A stretch of DNA of 64,000 nucleotides from Pseudomonas viridiflava (GCF_900573885.1 NZ_UPSE01000493.1:434001-498000), one strand, 5' to 3'. Numbered from the stretch's first letter, positions 45,539 to 53,766 are shown. Numbers and translations are program-made. The notes: generated by a model from the letters alone, not told the origin.

Positions 45539-46130
45539 GTAAGTCTCCATATCCATAAAGCGGGTTGGACCCTGACCTCAAGGCTAGGTTCGTCAGCTCG
45601 CAACTATTACGCAGGCCGCCACGCGGCCCGCGCTGCATCCTGACCAACCGCCTTGCGCAGATCAAGCGCGAGCACAGAAGCCGCTTGGCGCTTCTGCTTT
45701 TATTTGCGACCAACGCCGCTCACTACGCCGTTATCGTCGGCAAACGCGGCGGTTCCTTTGAACAGCGAAAATCTTCGAATTTATTCGAATTATTTGGTCA
45801 TACAAATCTGTACGTGGGGGTGTGAAACGGTAACGGTTTTATTACACCCGCTGAACGGGCCAGAAGCCCCTAGCGGCGGGCTTCGGCGGAAGTCGACATT
45901 TTGCCAGGTGCAATCCGGCCAAGTTCACATCGGCTCGGGTGTTACCCCGGGTCGGGTCAGGCAGGAACGCGGGCAGTACGAAGGATTGGGGATCGTCAGC
46001 AAAGGAGGCCGGTCACAGGTCGCATACCGCTTCATTCGAAAGTCGGTTTTATCGCTGCGCTACAGCAGTTCCGGTTGGCCTAACCGGAGATGTATAGCGG
46101 CTTATATCGTGCGTGTAGGAGTCGAGAATA
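45539..46130. other. Gene-poor gap with orphan hairpins
   Basis: No credible gene was seen in these 592 bp. It holds a plus-strand terminator-like hairpin CAGAAGC / GCTTCTG followed by CTTTTATTT (45675-45705), with no plus-strand gene before it. It also holds a dyad GGGTGT / ACACCC (45818-45849) around an AAAC-N7-GTTT core, and an AT-rich patch near 45775-45800. The last part carries the ribosome site GGAG for the next gene. A small RNA or a long regulatory leader is possible. Confidence 0.5.
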
Positions 46131-47834
46131 ATGATAAGAACTCGCCCATCTTGCTGGCAGACCGCGCTTTACAGCGGGAGCTTGATGTTGGTCTGGTCTT
46201 CCGGAGCGCTGGCTTCGGGTTACCACTTTGGTTCGCAGTCTGTAGCAGCGCAGGGCACAGCCCACGCCAACGGCGCGGAAGCGGTCGACCCTTCGACCAT
46301 TTTTTACAATCCCGCAGGCCTTGCGCGCTTACCCGGTACGCAGGTCACCAACGGCATCACCATTGTCGTTCCCAAGGGCAGCTTCAAAGACACCGGCAGT
46401 ACCGACGTTTTCGGTAATCCATCTGGCGGCACAGGCGCGGGCTCTTACCTGCCAGACGCCGCCGCCGCGCCGGACTTCTACTTTTCCAGCCAGATCAACG
46501 ACAACATCACCGTCGGCCTGGGCATCTTCGTGCCCTATGGCGCGAAGCTGGATTACAAAGAGAACTGGAGCGGTCGCTACGGTATTCAGTCCGCGAACCT
46601 GGAAACGGTGAACATCAACCCGAGCATTGCCTATCGCTTCAATGAGCACCACAGCATTGGTTTCGGGCTTTCGGCGCAGTACATCAAATCAATTCAGCGC
46701 GGGGCGGCGGATGTGCAGGGTGCTTCGCGGCAGCTTGCCGGGCAGTTTGTGCAAAGGAACCAGGCTTTGACGGAGCTGGCAGCCAACCCGATCGGACAGA
46801 TCGGCATTCCTTTGCTCTATCCAGGCGTAACCGTGCCGGACGAAATCACCAGTTGTAACGGTCAGCAGAACGACGCCTTCGTCGATTGCGTGGCGCAAAA
46901 TTTCGCCAGCAATGTAGAAGGCGATGGTTATTTCCGGGTCAAGGGTGACGACTGGGGTTTTGGCTGGAATATCGGCTATATGTTCGAGCCCACCGACAAA
47001 ACCCGTTTCGGTATCGCCTACCGCTCCCATATCAAACACACCATGGAAGGCGAGTCGAAGTGGAGCTTTGCCGACGCCAGCGGCGCTGTTCCAGACCCGT
47101 CCACCGATCTGACCCCAGACGGTACTACTATTCTGGGCGGCCTCGGCCTGCCACCGCGCGAGCAGCTGGAACAGGTGCTCGACCCGAGCAATTGGGTTAA
47201 CCCGGCATCTCTGGCCGCTTCGCGTCTGCACCCAAACTCGACTGCCAAGACCAATATCGATACTCCCGAGTCGTTCTCGATCAACGCCTTTCACCAATTG
47301 AACGACAAGGTGGCATTGATGGGCGACGTGACCTGGACTCGTCATTCGCGGTTAGACACGGTCGCCATTCAGCTTGATCAGGTTCAGGGCTATCCATACC
47401 TCAACGGCGTAACCGAAGGCGACGCCACCGTCGACCAAGACTGGAACGACACCTACAAAATCTCCCTCGGTATGAACTACCAATGGGATAAAGACCTGAT
47501 GCTGCGCACCGGTGTCGCCTACGACAAATCGCCGGTCAGTGGCAGCGACAAGCGCCACCCGGCGTTCCCGGATGCTGACCGCTACTGGCTCTCGTTCGGC
47601 GCCAACTACAAGTTCGACCAGGACACCTCGGTCGATCTCGCCTACAGCTACGTGCAGTTCGCCAGCGGGAAGATGGATTACAAGGATGGTTGCTCGCCGG
47701 CGGGCTGGGCGCCGGGCGGGGGCAGTCTGTATGTCGACAGTGGTGTGCGCTGCACCGGCAACGGCGGCAACTTCAAGGGCGAGTACGAAACCCGTATCCA
47801 CTTCATCGGCCTGGCCTTCAACCAATCGTTCTAA
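46131..47834 (+). CDS. FadL-family outer-membrane transport protein
   Basis: The 567-residue protein has a signal peptide (cleavage near SSGALA-SGYHFG). Soon after comes the FadL start region GTAHANGAEAVDPSTIFYNPAGLARLPGTQV, with the NPAGL motif. Amphipathic barrel strands follow, and a terminal Phe (LAFNQSF) is recognised by BAM. It is longer than E. coli FadL because of inserts around residues 190-270 and 320-370, likely surface loops. FadL proteins let long-chain fatty acids or other hydrophobic compounds pass the outer membrane; the substrate here is unknown. Confidence 0.88.
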   Translation: MIRTRPSCWQTALYSGSLMLVWSSGALASGYHFGSQSVAAQGTAHANGAEAVDPSTIFYNPAGLARLPGTQVTNGITIVVPKGSFKDTGSTDVFGNPSGGTGAGSYLPDAAAAPDFYFSSQINDNITVGLGIFVPYGAKLDYKENWSGRYGIQSANLETVNINPSIAYRFNEHHSIGFGLSAQYIKSIQRGAADVQGASRQLAGQFVQRNQALTELAANPIGQIGIPLLYPGVTVPDEITSCNGQQNDAFVDCVAQNFASNVEGDGYFRVKGDDWGFGWNIGYMFEPTDKTRFGIAYRSHIKHTMEGESKWSFADASGAVPDPSTDLTPDGTTILGGLGLPPREQLEQVLDPSNWVNPASLAASRLHPNSTAKTNIDTPESFSINAFHQLNDKVALMGDVTWTRHSRLDTVAIQLDQVQGYPYLNGVTEGDATVDQDWNDTYKISLGMNYQWDKDLMLRTGVAYDKSPVSGSDKRHPAFPDADRYWLSFGANYKFDQDTSVDLAYSYVQFASGKMDYKDGCSPAGWAPGGGSLYVDSGVRCTGNGGNFKGEYETRIHFIGLAFNQSF

Positions 47835-47840
47835 GCGCTT

Positions 47841-47873
47841 CTTGAGGCGGGTCGCCTGTCGACCCGCCTCAAG
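47841..47873. terminator. Strong hairpin after the FadL-family gene
   Basis: CTTGAGGCGGGTCG and CGACCCGCCTCAAG form a perfect 14-bp stem with a 5-base loop, 7 bp after the stop. There is no T run, so it may protect the mRNA end or need help to terminate. Confidence 0.55.
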
Positions 47874-47977
47874 CCTGCTGCGGATTTGCCCAGCGCCTCT
47901 GCTAGACTCGCCGGCCTCTTTTTGATGGTCGGATGCAGTTTGATGATCTCCCTTTCTACCCGTGCGGGCCGCCTGCA

Positions 47978-48688
47978 ATGAGCCACGCCGTCTCGCGTTT
48001 GCGCCTGGAGCGGCTGGAGCTCAGCACCAAGCCGTTCACCGCGCGGGGTTCCCGGGCGCCGCGTTGCGAGGGCTGTCGTGTGGTTCCGGAATATTGCCTG
48101 TGCGCGCTGCGGCCAAAGGTTGCGACCAACGCCGGCATGTTTCTGCTGATGCATGACGTCGAGCCGTTGAAGCCGACCAACACCGGCTGGCTGATCGCCG
48201 ACCTGGTTAGCGATACCTTCGCCTACCGCTGGTTTCGCACCTCGGTGGAACCGGAAATTCCCGCGCTGCTCAATGACCCGCAGTGGCAACCGTATGTGGT
48301 GTTTCCCGGCGAGTTTGTTGCGCCGGAACGGGTGGTCACCGAAGTGAAGATGGAGGAGGGCAAACGGCCCCTATTCATTCTGCTGGATGCCACCTGGACC
48401 GAAGCCCGCAAGATGTTTCGCAAGAGTCCGTACCTGGACAAGTTCCCGGTGCTCAGTTTGCAGCCGGAACAGCTGTCGCGTTATCGCCTGCGTCGCTCCA
48501 AGCGTGACGACCATTTGTGTACGTCGGAAGTGGCGGCGCTGTGCCTGGAGCTGGCGGGCGAGCCGCGTGCCGGGGCGGCGTTGGATGCTTATCTGGACGT
48601 GTTCACGGCCCATTATTTGGGCGCCAAGTTTCAGCGGCCGGTGGATCTTGAGGATGAGGTGCATCGGCGGATGGGGGAGTATTTGTAG
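47978..48688 (+). CDS. DTW-domain tRNA-uridine aminocarboxypropyltransferase
   Basis: DTW/TapT proteins add the 3-amino-3-carboxypropyl group to uridine of tRNA (acp3U) with SAM. The protein shows a CxxC-type RCEGCRVVPEYCLCA, then LLMHDVEPLKPTNTGWLIAD and the DTW-type motif LLDATWTEARKMFRKSPYL. The later LSRYRLRRSKRDDHLCTSEVAALCLEL completes the family pattern. The start taken is ATG at 47978 (MSHAVSRLRLERL, 236 residues); an in-frame ATG at 47933 adds 15 residues and is possible. Neither has a strong ribosome site. Confidence 0.85.
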   Translation: MSHAVSRLRLERLELSTKPFTARGSRAPRCEGCRVVPEYCLCALRPKVATNAGMFLLMHDVEPLKPTNTGWLIADLVSDTFAYRWFRTSVEPEIPALLNDPQWQPYVVFPGEFVAPERVVTEVKMEEGKRPLFILLDATWTEARKMFRKSPYLDKFPVLSLQPEQLSRYRLRRSKRDDHLCTSEVAALCLELAGEPRAGAALDAYLDVFTAHYLGAKFQRPVDLEDEVHRRMGEYL

Positions 48689-48708
48689 GGTGAGCGGCTA
48701 AACGCTTG

Positions 48709-48805
48709 CCCTCTCCCTAACCCTCTCCCGCAGGCGGGCGAGGGGACTGACCGAATCGCCTGTTAGCTCCCTCGCCCCTCGGGGAGAGGGCTGGGGAGAG
48801 GGGGC
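48709..48805. repeat. Palindromic intergenic repeat, CTCTCCC family, copy 2
   Basis: Same layout as 29798-29921: CCCTCTCCCTAACCCTCTCC, a first hairpin CTCTCCCGC..GCGGGCGAGGGG, a spacer, then CCCTCGCCCC / GGGGAGAGGG and GGGGAGAGGGGG. It also sits between two convergent genes (DTW and EamA). Confidence 0.8.
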
Positions 48806-48827
48806 TACGGTCTAGAGCCGGAACGCC

Positions 48828-49727
48828 CTAAACCACCTTCCCCTCAACCACTTCCTCCGCCACCTTGCGCGGCCATAGCTGGGCCACCAGCATGCCGGCG
48901 AACATCAGCGCGCAGCCGATATAACCGCGCAGATGCAGCGACTCATCAAGAAACACCGCCCCCGCCACCGCAGCAAACACCGCTTCCAGGGAAAAGATGA
49001 TCGCCGCGTGCGACGCGATGGCGTGCTTCTGCGCGATCACCTGCAGGGTGTAAGCGATGCCAACCGAAATGAGTCCGCCATAGATGATCGACGGCCCGGC
49101 GATAACAATGCCTGCCACCTGAATGTCTTCCAGCGCGACCGCAAGCGCCAGGCTGATTGCCGCGCAGACGGCAAATTGAATGGCGGCCAGGCGGATCGGA
49201 TCGAAGCGACCGGCGAAATAGCCCACCAGCAATACATGGGTGCCCCACACAAACGCGCCCGCCAGTTGCAGCCAATCACCTGAAGCAACATGGAACCCAT
49301 CGCCAACGCTGAGCAGAAACATGCCGACCACCGCGAGGATGCAACCGAGCCACGTGCCGATGCCGGTTTTATGGCCGAGAAAAAGGCCCACCAGTGGCAC
49401 GATGATCACGTACAGCCCGGTGATAAAGCCGGCGTTGGTCACGCTGGTGAACAGCAGCCCCACCTGCTGCAAGTTGATGCCCAGCGCCAGGACGACGCCC
49501 ATCAACCCGCCGCCTATAAACAGGCCGCGATTGAACGGCTGTTTGTTGTTACGGCTGAGCACATAGACCACGGGCAGCAACACCAGCGTGCCAAGGGCGA
49601 AGCGCAAGCCGGAGTACAGATACGGGCCGATGGAGTCCATGCCGATGCGTTGCGCAACAAAGGCGCTGCCCCATATCAGCGCGGTGGTCAGCATTAACAG
49701 GTCGGCGCGCAGGGCTTGATTTCGCAT
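48828..49727 (-). CDS. EamA-family (DMT superfamily) transporter
   Basis: The 299-residue protein starts MRNQALRADLLMLTTALIWGSAFVAQRIGMDSIGP at 49727. It has about ten hydrophobic segments in two EamA halves, the second beginning near GAFVWGTHVLLVGYF. Such proteins export or exchange small metabolites across the inner membrane; the substrate is not predictable. A long reading frame continues upstream to 50513 but runs opposite to the response-regulator gene and is not real. It is divergent from the ErdR-type regulator. Confidence 0.88.
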   Translation of the reverse strand: MRNQALRADLLMLTTALIWGSAFVAQRIGMDSIGPYLYSGLRFALGTLVLLPVVYVLSRNNKQPFNRGLFIGGGLMGVVLALGINLQQVGLLFTSVTNAGFITGLYVIIVPLVGLFLGHKTGIGTWLGCILAVVGMFLLSVGDGFHVASGDWLQLAGAFVWGTHVLLVGYFAGRFDPIRLAAIQFAVCAAISLALAVALEDIQVAGIVIAGPSIIYGGLISVGIAYTLQVIAQKHAIASHAAIIFSLEAVFAAVAGAVFLDESLHLRGYIGCALMFAGMLVAQLWPRKVAEEVVEGKVV

Positions 49728-49837
49728 GGTCGGTCTCGGCAGGAAAAGCCTCGAACTGTGCCGCAAACCTAAAGGCTTGACCACCCCATTCTGGCTGGGC
49801 ATGCTGGGCGCCGCCGCTGCGCTGCACACCACGCGTG

Positions 49838-49855
49838 GCGGTACTTTCGTACCGC
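49838..49855. promoter_or_regulatory. Palindrome upstream of the erdR-type gene
   Basis: GCGGTAC-TTTC-GTACCGC is a perfect 7-bp dyad, 31 bp before the ATG at 49887. It may be an operator for the regulator itself or a short leader hairpin. No T run follows. Confidence 0.4.
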
Positions 49856-49886
49856 GAAAAGCGCCCCCTAAAAACAAGAGCAGCCC

Positions 49887-50537
49887 ATGGCCGACTACGA
49901 AATCCTGATTGCCGACGATCACCCGCTGTTTCGCAGTGCGCTGCACCAGGCCCTGACGCTGGGCCTGGGTCCGCAGGTGCGTCTGGTCGAAGCCGCGAGC
50001 ATCGCCGAACTTGAAGCGCGGCTGGGGGAAAAGTCGGATTGGGATCTGGTCTTGCTCGACCTCAACATGCCCGGCGCTTACGGCTTCTCTGGCCTGGTGA
50101 TGGTGCGCGGGCAGTATCCGCAGGTGCCGGTGGTGATGGTGTCGGCGCAGGAAGAAGCAGCGGTGGTGGCCCGTGCCCGTGAATTCGGCGCCAGCGGCTT
50201 CATTCCTAAATCCAGCCCGCTGGAAACCATTCAGCAAGCGGTGCGCGAAGTGCTCGACGGCGACGTCTGGTGGCCGCCACAGGCTGAGGAAAGTGCCGGT
50301 TTGTCGGCCGAGGCAAAGGCAGTAAGTGCCGGTCTGGCCAGCCTGACGCCGCAGCAGTTTCGCGTGCTGACCATGGTCTGCGATGGCTTGCTCAATAAGC
50401 AGATCGCTTACGAACTGAGCGTTTCCGAAGCCACCATCAAGGCCCACGTCACCGCCATTTTCCGCAAGCTGGGTGTGCGTACCCGCACGCAAGCCGCGCT
50501 GCTGTTGCAACATCTGGAATCCATTCCCGCCAGCTAA
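49887..50537 (+). CDS. erdR: LuxR-family response regulator, ErdR-like
   Basis: The 216-residue protein has a receiver domain with acidic pair Asp10-Asp11, phospho-acceptor Asp58 in LVLLDLNMPG and Lys108 in FIPKSSP. A C-terminal LuxR helix-turn-helix follows (LTPQQFRVLTMVCDGLLNKQIAYELSVSEATIKAHV). In P. aeruginosa the gene in this place next to dgkA (erdR) controls ethanol oxidation and acetate metabolism. There is no sensor kinase gene beside it, so the partner is encoded elsewhere. The function here rests on synteny and family. Confidence 0.82.
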   Translation: MADYEILIADDHPLFRSALHQALTLGLGPQVRLVEAASIAELEARLGEKSDWDLVLLDLNMPGAYGFSGLVMVRGQYPQVPVVMVSAQEEAAVVARAREFGASGFIPKSSPLETIQQAVREVLDGDVWWPPQAEESAGLSAEAKAVSAGLASLTPQQFRVLTMVCDGLLNKQIAYELSVSEATIKAHVTAIFRKLGVRTRTQAALLLQHLESIPAS

Positions 50538-50621
50538 GCGTCAGCAGGTTATTGGTTTTTCACGCATTTTTGACCGCAGTTGACGTAGCCTGCGGCCTCA
50601 CAAATTTTGGTCGTATCTCTC

Positions 50622-50987
50622 ATGTCGCCATTCAAAGGCCAGACCGGTCTCAAACGTATCCTCAACGCCACCGGCTATTCCTTCGACGGCTTGCGTGCTG
50701 CCTTCGTCGGCGAAGCGGCGTTTCGTCAATTGGTACTGCTCAATGTGGTGCTGATTCCACTGGCGTTCTGGTTTGACGTCAGCCGTGGCGAGCGCGCCTT
50801 GATGATCGGCGTGTGCCTGGTGGCGCTGATTGTGGAATTGCTCAACTCGGCAGTGGAGGCGGCGATTGACCGGATTTCGCTGGAGCTGCACCCGCTGTCG
50901 AAAAATGCCAAGGACATGGGCAGCGCGGCGCAGTTCGTGGCGCTGAGTCTGATTGGTAGTGTCTGGTTGGTCATTCTTCTGGGTTAA
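50622..50987 (+). CDS. dgkA: Diacylglycerol kinase DgkA
   Basis: A small trimeric inner-membrane enzyme that phosphorylates diacylglycerol left from membrane-derived glycan synthesis. The 121-residue protein starts MSPFKGQTGLKRILNATGYSFDGLRAAFVGEAAFRQ. It has three membrane segments and the catalytic motif ELLNSAVEAAIDRISLELHPLSKNAKDMGSAAQF. The start at 50622 is preferred by family fit over an ATG at 50607. An intrinsic terminator follows. Confidence 0.94.
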   Translation: MSPFKGQTGLKRILNATGYSFDGLRAAFVGEAAFRQLVLLNVVLIPLAFWFDVSRGERALMIGVCLVALIVELLNSAVEAAIDRISLELHPLSKNAKDMGSAAQFVALSLIGSVWLVILLG

Positions 50988-50997
50988 AGCAAACAGC

Positions 50998-51023
50998 ATC
51001 GCGGCTAAAGGCGCGATGTTTTT
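50998..51023 (+). terminator. Intrinsic terminator after dgkA
   Basis: CATCGCG-GCTAAAG-GCGCGATG followed by TTTTT, 11 bp after the dgkA stop. It overlaps the end of the convergent finR gene. Confidence 0.75.
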
Positions 51024-51949
51024 CAAGCAATCGAGGGCAACACAATCTCATCGCTGCGCCGAACTCCGGCGGTGAGCTTGCGGCACTGTTCGAGAAATTC
51101 GCGCATGGCGCTGGTCTGGTATTTCTGCTTGTGCCAGATGAAATAAAACTGCCGCGTCAGATCCAGTTCGGGGGTTTCCACCGGCACCAGGCTGCCGCGG
51201 CGAAACGCATCGCGCAGGGCCAGGCGGGAAATGCAGCCGATGCCCAGGCCCGATTCCACGGCGCGTTTAATCGCTTCGGTGTGTTCCAGCTCCAGGCGTA
51301 TGTTCAGCGCCGTCGGGTGATGACGCATGGCCTGGTCGAAGGTCAGGCGCGTGCCCGAGCCTTGTTCACGGAGAATCCAGGCTTCCTGCGTCAGCTCCAG
51401 CAGCGAGGCGCGGCCGTTAATGGCCAGCGGATGTTGCGGCGCACAAAACACCACCAGTTCATCTTCGACCCAGGGCTGCACTTCAATGTCCGGGTGCTGG
51501 CAGTCGCCTTCGATCAGGCCCAGGTCAATTTCGTAATGCGCCACTTGCTGTACAACGTGCGCCGTGTTTTGCACATGCAGTTTTACCCGGCATTCGGGGT
51601 GTTGCTGCATGAAACTGCCGATCAGCAACGTAGCCAGGTAATTGCCGACCGTGAGCGTGGCGCCCACAGACAGCGAACTGAAGCCACCCTGGCCGTTAAG
51701 CATGCGTTCGATCTCTTTGGCCTGGTCGAGCAGGGCAACCGCCTGGGGTAATAACTGATGACCCAAGGCATTGAGCGCAAGCCGTTTGCCGGCGCGGTCG
51801 AACAGTTGGCAGGCAGACTGGCGCTCCAGTTCGGTCACCGCCGTGCTGGCAGCAGACTGCGACAGCGCCAAAGACTCAGCCGCCCGCGAGACGCTTTCCT
51901 GCTGGGCGACGGCAACAAAAACCTGAAGTTGGCGGAGTGTGAAACGCAT
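51023..51949 (-). CDS. finR: LysR-family regulator FinR
   Basis: The 308-residue protein has an N-terminal HTH (MRFTLRQLQVFVAVAQQESVSRAAESLALSQSAASTAVTELE) and a CysB-like effector domain. It is divergent from fpr. In P. putida and P. aeruginosa a LysR protein in this position, FinR, is needed for induction of fpr by superoxide and by osmotic stress or iron limitation. No cysteine pattern typical of OxyR is obvious. The name rests on position and family. Confidence 0.82.
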   Translation of the reverse strand: MRFTLRQLQVFVAVAQQESVSRAAESLALSQSAASTAVTELERQSACQLFDRAGKRLALNALGHQLLPQAVALLDQAKEIERMLNGQGGFSSLSVGATLTVGNYLATLLIGSFMQQHPECRVKLHVQNTAHVVQQVAHYEIDLGLIEGDCQHPDIEVQPWVEDELVVFCAPQHPLAINGRASLLELTQEAWILREQGSGTRLTFDQAMRHHPTALNIRLELEHTEAIKRAVESGLGIGCISRLALRDAFRRGSLVPVETPELDLTRQFYFIWHKQKYQTSAMREFLEQCRKLTAGVRRSDEIVLPSIA

Positions 51950-52015
51950 ATCTATATAACCGATAACCTATATCTTAATAATCCACTTAACAGATATGGT
52001 TGTCGCCCTTAAAAT
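51950..52015 (+). promoter_or_regulatory. finR / fpr divergent control region with fpr promoter
   Basis: TTAACA (51987-51992) and TAAAAT (52010-52015) are exactly 17 bp apart and make a good fpr promoter. Upstream, the AT-rich stretch from 51949 contains ATATC repeated as direct and inverted copies (ATATC, ATATC, GATAT) and TATA-AACCGATAACC-TATA, a likely place for FinR binding. Confidence 0.5.
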
Positions 52016-52069
52016 GCCGCGCATTAGCACCCGTCGGTCGGGTGAGCGCGATTCATCGAGGAAGCAAGC

Positions 52070-52849
52070 ATGAGCAACTTGAACGTCGAGCGTGTGCTCA
52101 GCGTCCACCACTGGAACGACACCCTGTTCAGCTTCAAAACCACCCGCAACCCGGGCCTGCGTTTTGAAAACGGCCAGTTCGTAATGATTGGTCTGCAACA
52201 GGAAAACGGTCGCCCCCTGATGCGAGCTTACTCGATTGCCAGCCCGAACTATGAAGAGCACCTGGAGTTCTTCAGCATCAAGGTTCCGGATGGTCCGCTG
52301 ACTTCCCAACTGCAACACCTGAAAGTCGGCGACGAGCTGATGGTCAGCCGCAAGCCTACCGGCACCCTGGTGCTCGACGATCTGCTGCCAGGCAAGCACC
52401 TTTACCTGCTCAGCACCGGCACCGGTCTGGCACCGTTCATGAGCGTGATTCAGGACCCCGAAACCTACGAGCGTTTCGAAAAAGTCATCCTGATTCACGG
52501 CGTGCGTTACGTGAACGAAGTCGCTTACCGCGAGTTCATCACCGAGCACCTGCCGAAGAACGAATTCTTCGGTGAAGCGCTGAAAGAAAAACTCATCTAC
52601 TACCCGACCGTGACCCGCGAGCCGTTCGAGAACATGGGTCGCCTTACCGACCTGATGCGCAGCGGCAAGCTGTTCACCGACATCGGCCTGCCACCCATCA
52701 ACCCGCAGGACGACCGCGCGATGATCTGCGGCAGCCCGAGCATGTTGGACGAGACCAGCGAAGTGCTGGATAGCTTTGGCCTGAAGATTTCGGCGCGCAT
52801 GGGTGAGCCGGGTGATTACTTGATCGAACGCGCATTCGTGGAGAAGTGA
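52070..52849 (+). CDS. fpr: Ferredoxin--NADP+ reductase
   Basis: Moves electrons between NADPH and ferredoxin or flavodoxin. The 259-residue protein has the FAD-binding RAYSIASPNYEEHLEFFSIKV and the NADP-binding LYLLSTGTGLAPFMSVIQDPETYERF. The C-terminal MICGSPSMLDE ends in a short tail (ERAFVEK) typical of subclass I bacterial enzymes. FdxA, encoded at 38648-38971, is a plausible partner. A GAGGAA ribosome site precedes the ATG. Confidence 0.97.
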   Translation: MSNLNVERVLSVHHWNDTLFSFKTTRNPGLRFENGQFVMIGLQQENGRPLMRAYSIASPNYEEHLEFFSIKVPDGPLTSQLQHLKVGDELMVSRKPTGTLVLDDLLPGKHLYLLSTGTGLAPFMSVIQDPETYERFEKVILIHGVRYVNEVAYREFITEHLPKNEFFGEALKEKLIYYPTVTREPFENMGRLTDLMRSGKLFTDIGLPPINPQDDRAMICGSPSMLDETSEVLDSFGLKISARMGEPGDYLIERAFVEK

Positions 52850-52853
52850 TGAA

Positions 52854-52878
52854 CAACCCGCCGATATGGCGGGTTTTT
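52854..52878 (+). terminator. Intrinsic terminator after fpr
   Basis: AACCCGCC-GATAT-GGCGGGTT followed by TTTC, 5 bp after the fpr stop. Confidence 0.88.
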
Positions 52879-52918
52879 CATCACTGACCGATCGGCTGCG
52901 CGTCGGCATTGCGGCGTT

Positions 52919-52976
52919 AAAAATGTTTTTTGAATGCTCATTGGCTACAGCCAATTGCGCTTAAAAAAACATTTTT
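52919..52976. repeat. Nested AT-rich inverted repeat between fpr and trmO
   Basis: AAAAATGTTTTTT (52919-52931) is the exact inverse of AAAAAACATTTTT (52964-52976). An inner perfect hairpin, ATTGGCT-AC-AGCCAAT, lies at 52940-52955. The element is AT-rich, unlike the GC-rich flanks, and stands between the convergent fpr and trmO genes. It may be a bidirectional terminator or a small mobile relic. Confidence 0.7.
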
Positions 52977-53047
52977 GCCTTGCACTGCTCTAGCTCGCTC
53001 GATCTCGATAGGCGTGATGCTGAGATCGCACAAGAGCGGTACGGCGG

Positions 53048-53740
53048 TTACGCTGCAACCACCTCAACCACACAAATCCGCTCGGGCGTCGGGTAATGCC
53101 AGCGCACCTGCACATCCCACAATTGCGTGCCGTAGATTCGGCTCGGCTCGGGCTGCTGATACGCAGGCCTCGGGTCTTGCGCCAGGCACTGTTCGATCAA
53201 TTCCTGCACCGGCTGCTGCAACCGCTGCCCATGGTCCAGCGCCTGGACCAGCGCCGCTTCGGCCCACGTCACCTCAATCAGCGCCGGTGCGCCAGCAGCT
53301 ATGTGGTTGAACGCGCCGGTTACTGAGTCGGCATAGGGCACATAGGGTTTGATATCCAGCACCGGCGTGCCGTCGAGCAGGTCGATGCCCGACAGCCAAA
53401 GCTTGCCGGCCTCAACCTTTTCAAGCTTGACCACCGACTGACCGATGCCATTGGGCCGATGCGTAGCGCGGGTGGCGAATACGCCCATGGATTGGTTGCC
53501 GCCCAGGCGCGGCGGGCGCACTTTCAGGCGCGGTTTGTCTTCCAGTGCCTGGTGAAAGAGAAACAGCAGCCATACGTGGCTGACTTGCTCCAAGCCCGCC
53601 ACGGCCTCGCCGGTGTCGAACGGCGGCAACAGCTCCAGCACACCGCGCGCGGCCGGGGCCAGTTGCGGCTGGCGGGGAATGGCGAACTTCTCCTTGAAGC
53701 AGGAGCGCACCACGCCGATGGGGGAAACCGAATAAGACAT
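53048..53740 (-). CDS. trmO: tRNA (N6-threonylcarbamoyl-A37)-methyltransferase TrmO
   Basis: Methylates t6A37 in a subset of threonine tRNAs with SAM. The 230-residue protein begins MSYSVSPIGVVRSCFKEKFAIPRQPQL. It shows the TrmO signature GLEQVSHVWLLFLFH, then VRPPRLGGNQSMGVFATRATHRPNGIGQSVVKLE and LDIKPYVPYAD. The start codon at 53740 directly touches a terminator-like T run, so no ribosome site is present. An in-frame ATG at 53773, with AGGT upstream, may be the true start and would add 11 residues. Confidence 0.88.
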   Translation of the reverse strand: MSYSVSPIGVVRSCFKEKFAIPRQPQLAPAARGVLELLPPFDTGEAVAGLEQVSHVWLLFLFHQALEDKPRLKVRPPRLGGNQSMGVFATRATHRPNGIGQSVVKLEKVEAGKLWLSGIDLLDGTPVLDIKPYVPYADSVTGAFNHIAAGAPALIEVTWAEAALVQALDHGQRLQQPVQELIEQCLAQDPRPAYQQPEPSRIYGTQLWDVQVRWHYPTPERICVVEVVAA

Positions 53741-53766
53741 AAAAAAGCCCGGCTGAAAAACCGGGC
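53741..53766 (-). terminator. Terminator-like hairpin abutting trmO start
   Basis: On the minus strand GCCCGG-TTTTTCAG-CCGGGC is followed by TTTTTT and then the ATG of trmO. It could end transcripts coming from the rhlG-like gene, or act as an attenuator for trmO. If translation begins at 53773, it is part of the coding region. Confidence 0.6.

Noticed and set aside
45825..45841. PsrA operator before the FadL-family gene
   Set aside because: The halves are GAAAC and GTTT(T), but the spacer is 7 bp, outside the N2-4 of the consensus; kept only as a general dyad.
49728..50513. Extension of the EamA transporter frame upstream of 49727
   Set aside because: The extra part is antisense to the response-regulator gene and has no membrane segments; MRNQALRADLLML at 49727 is a natural transporter start.
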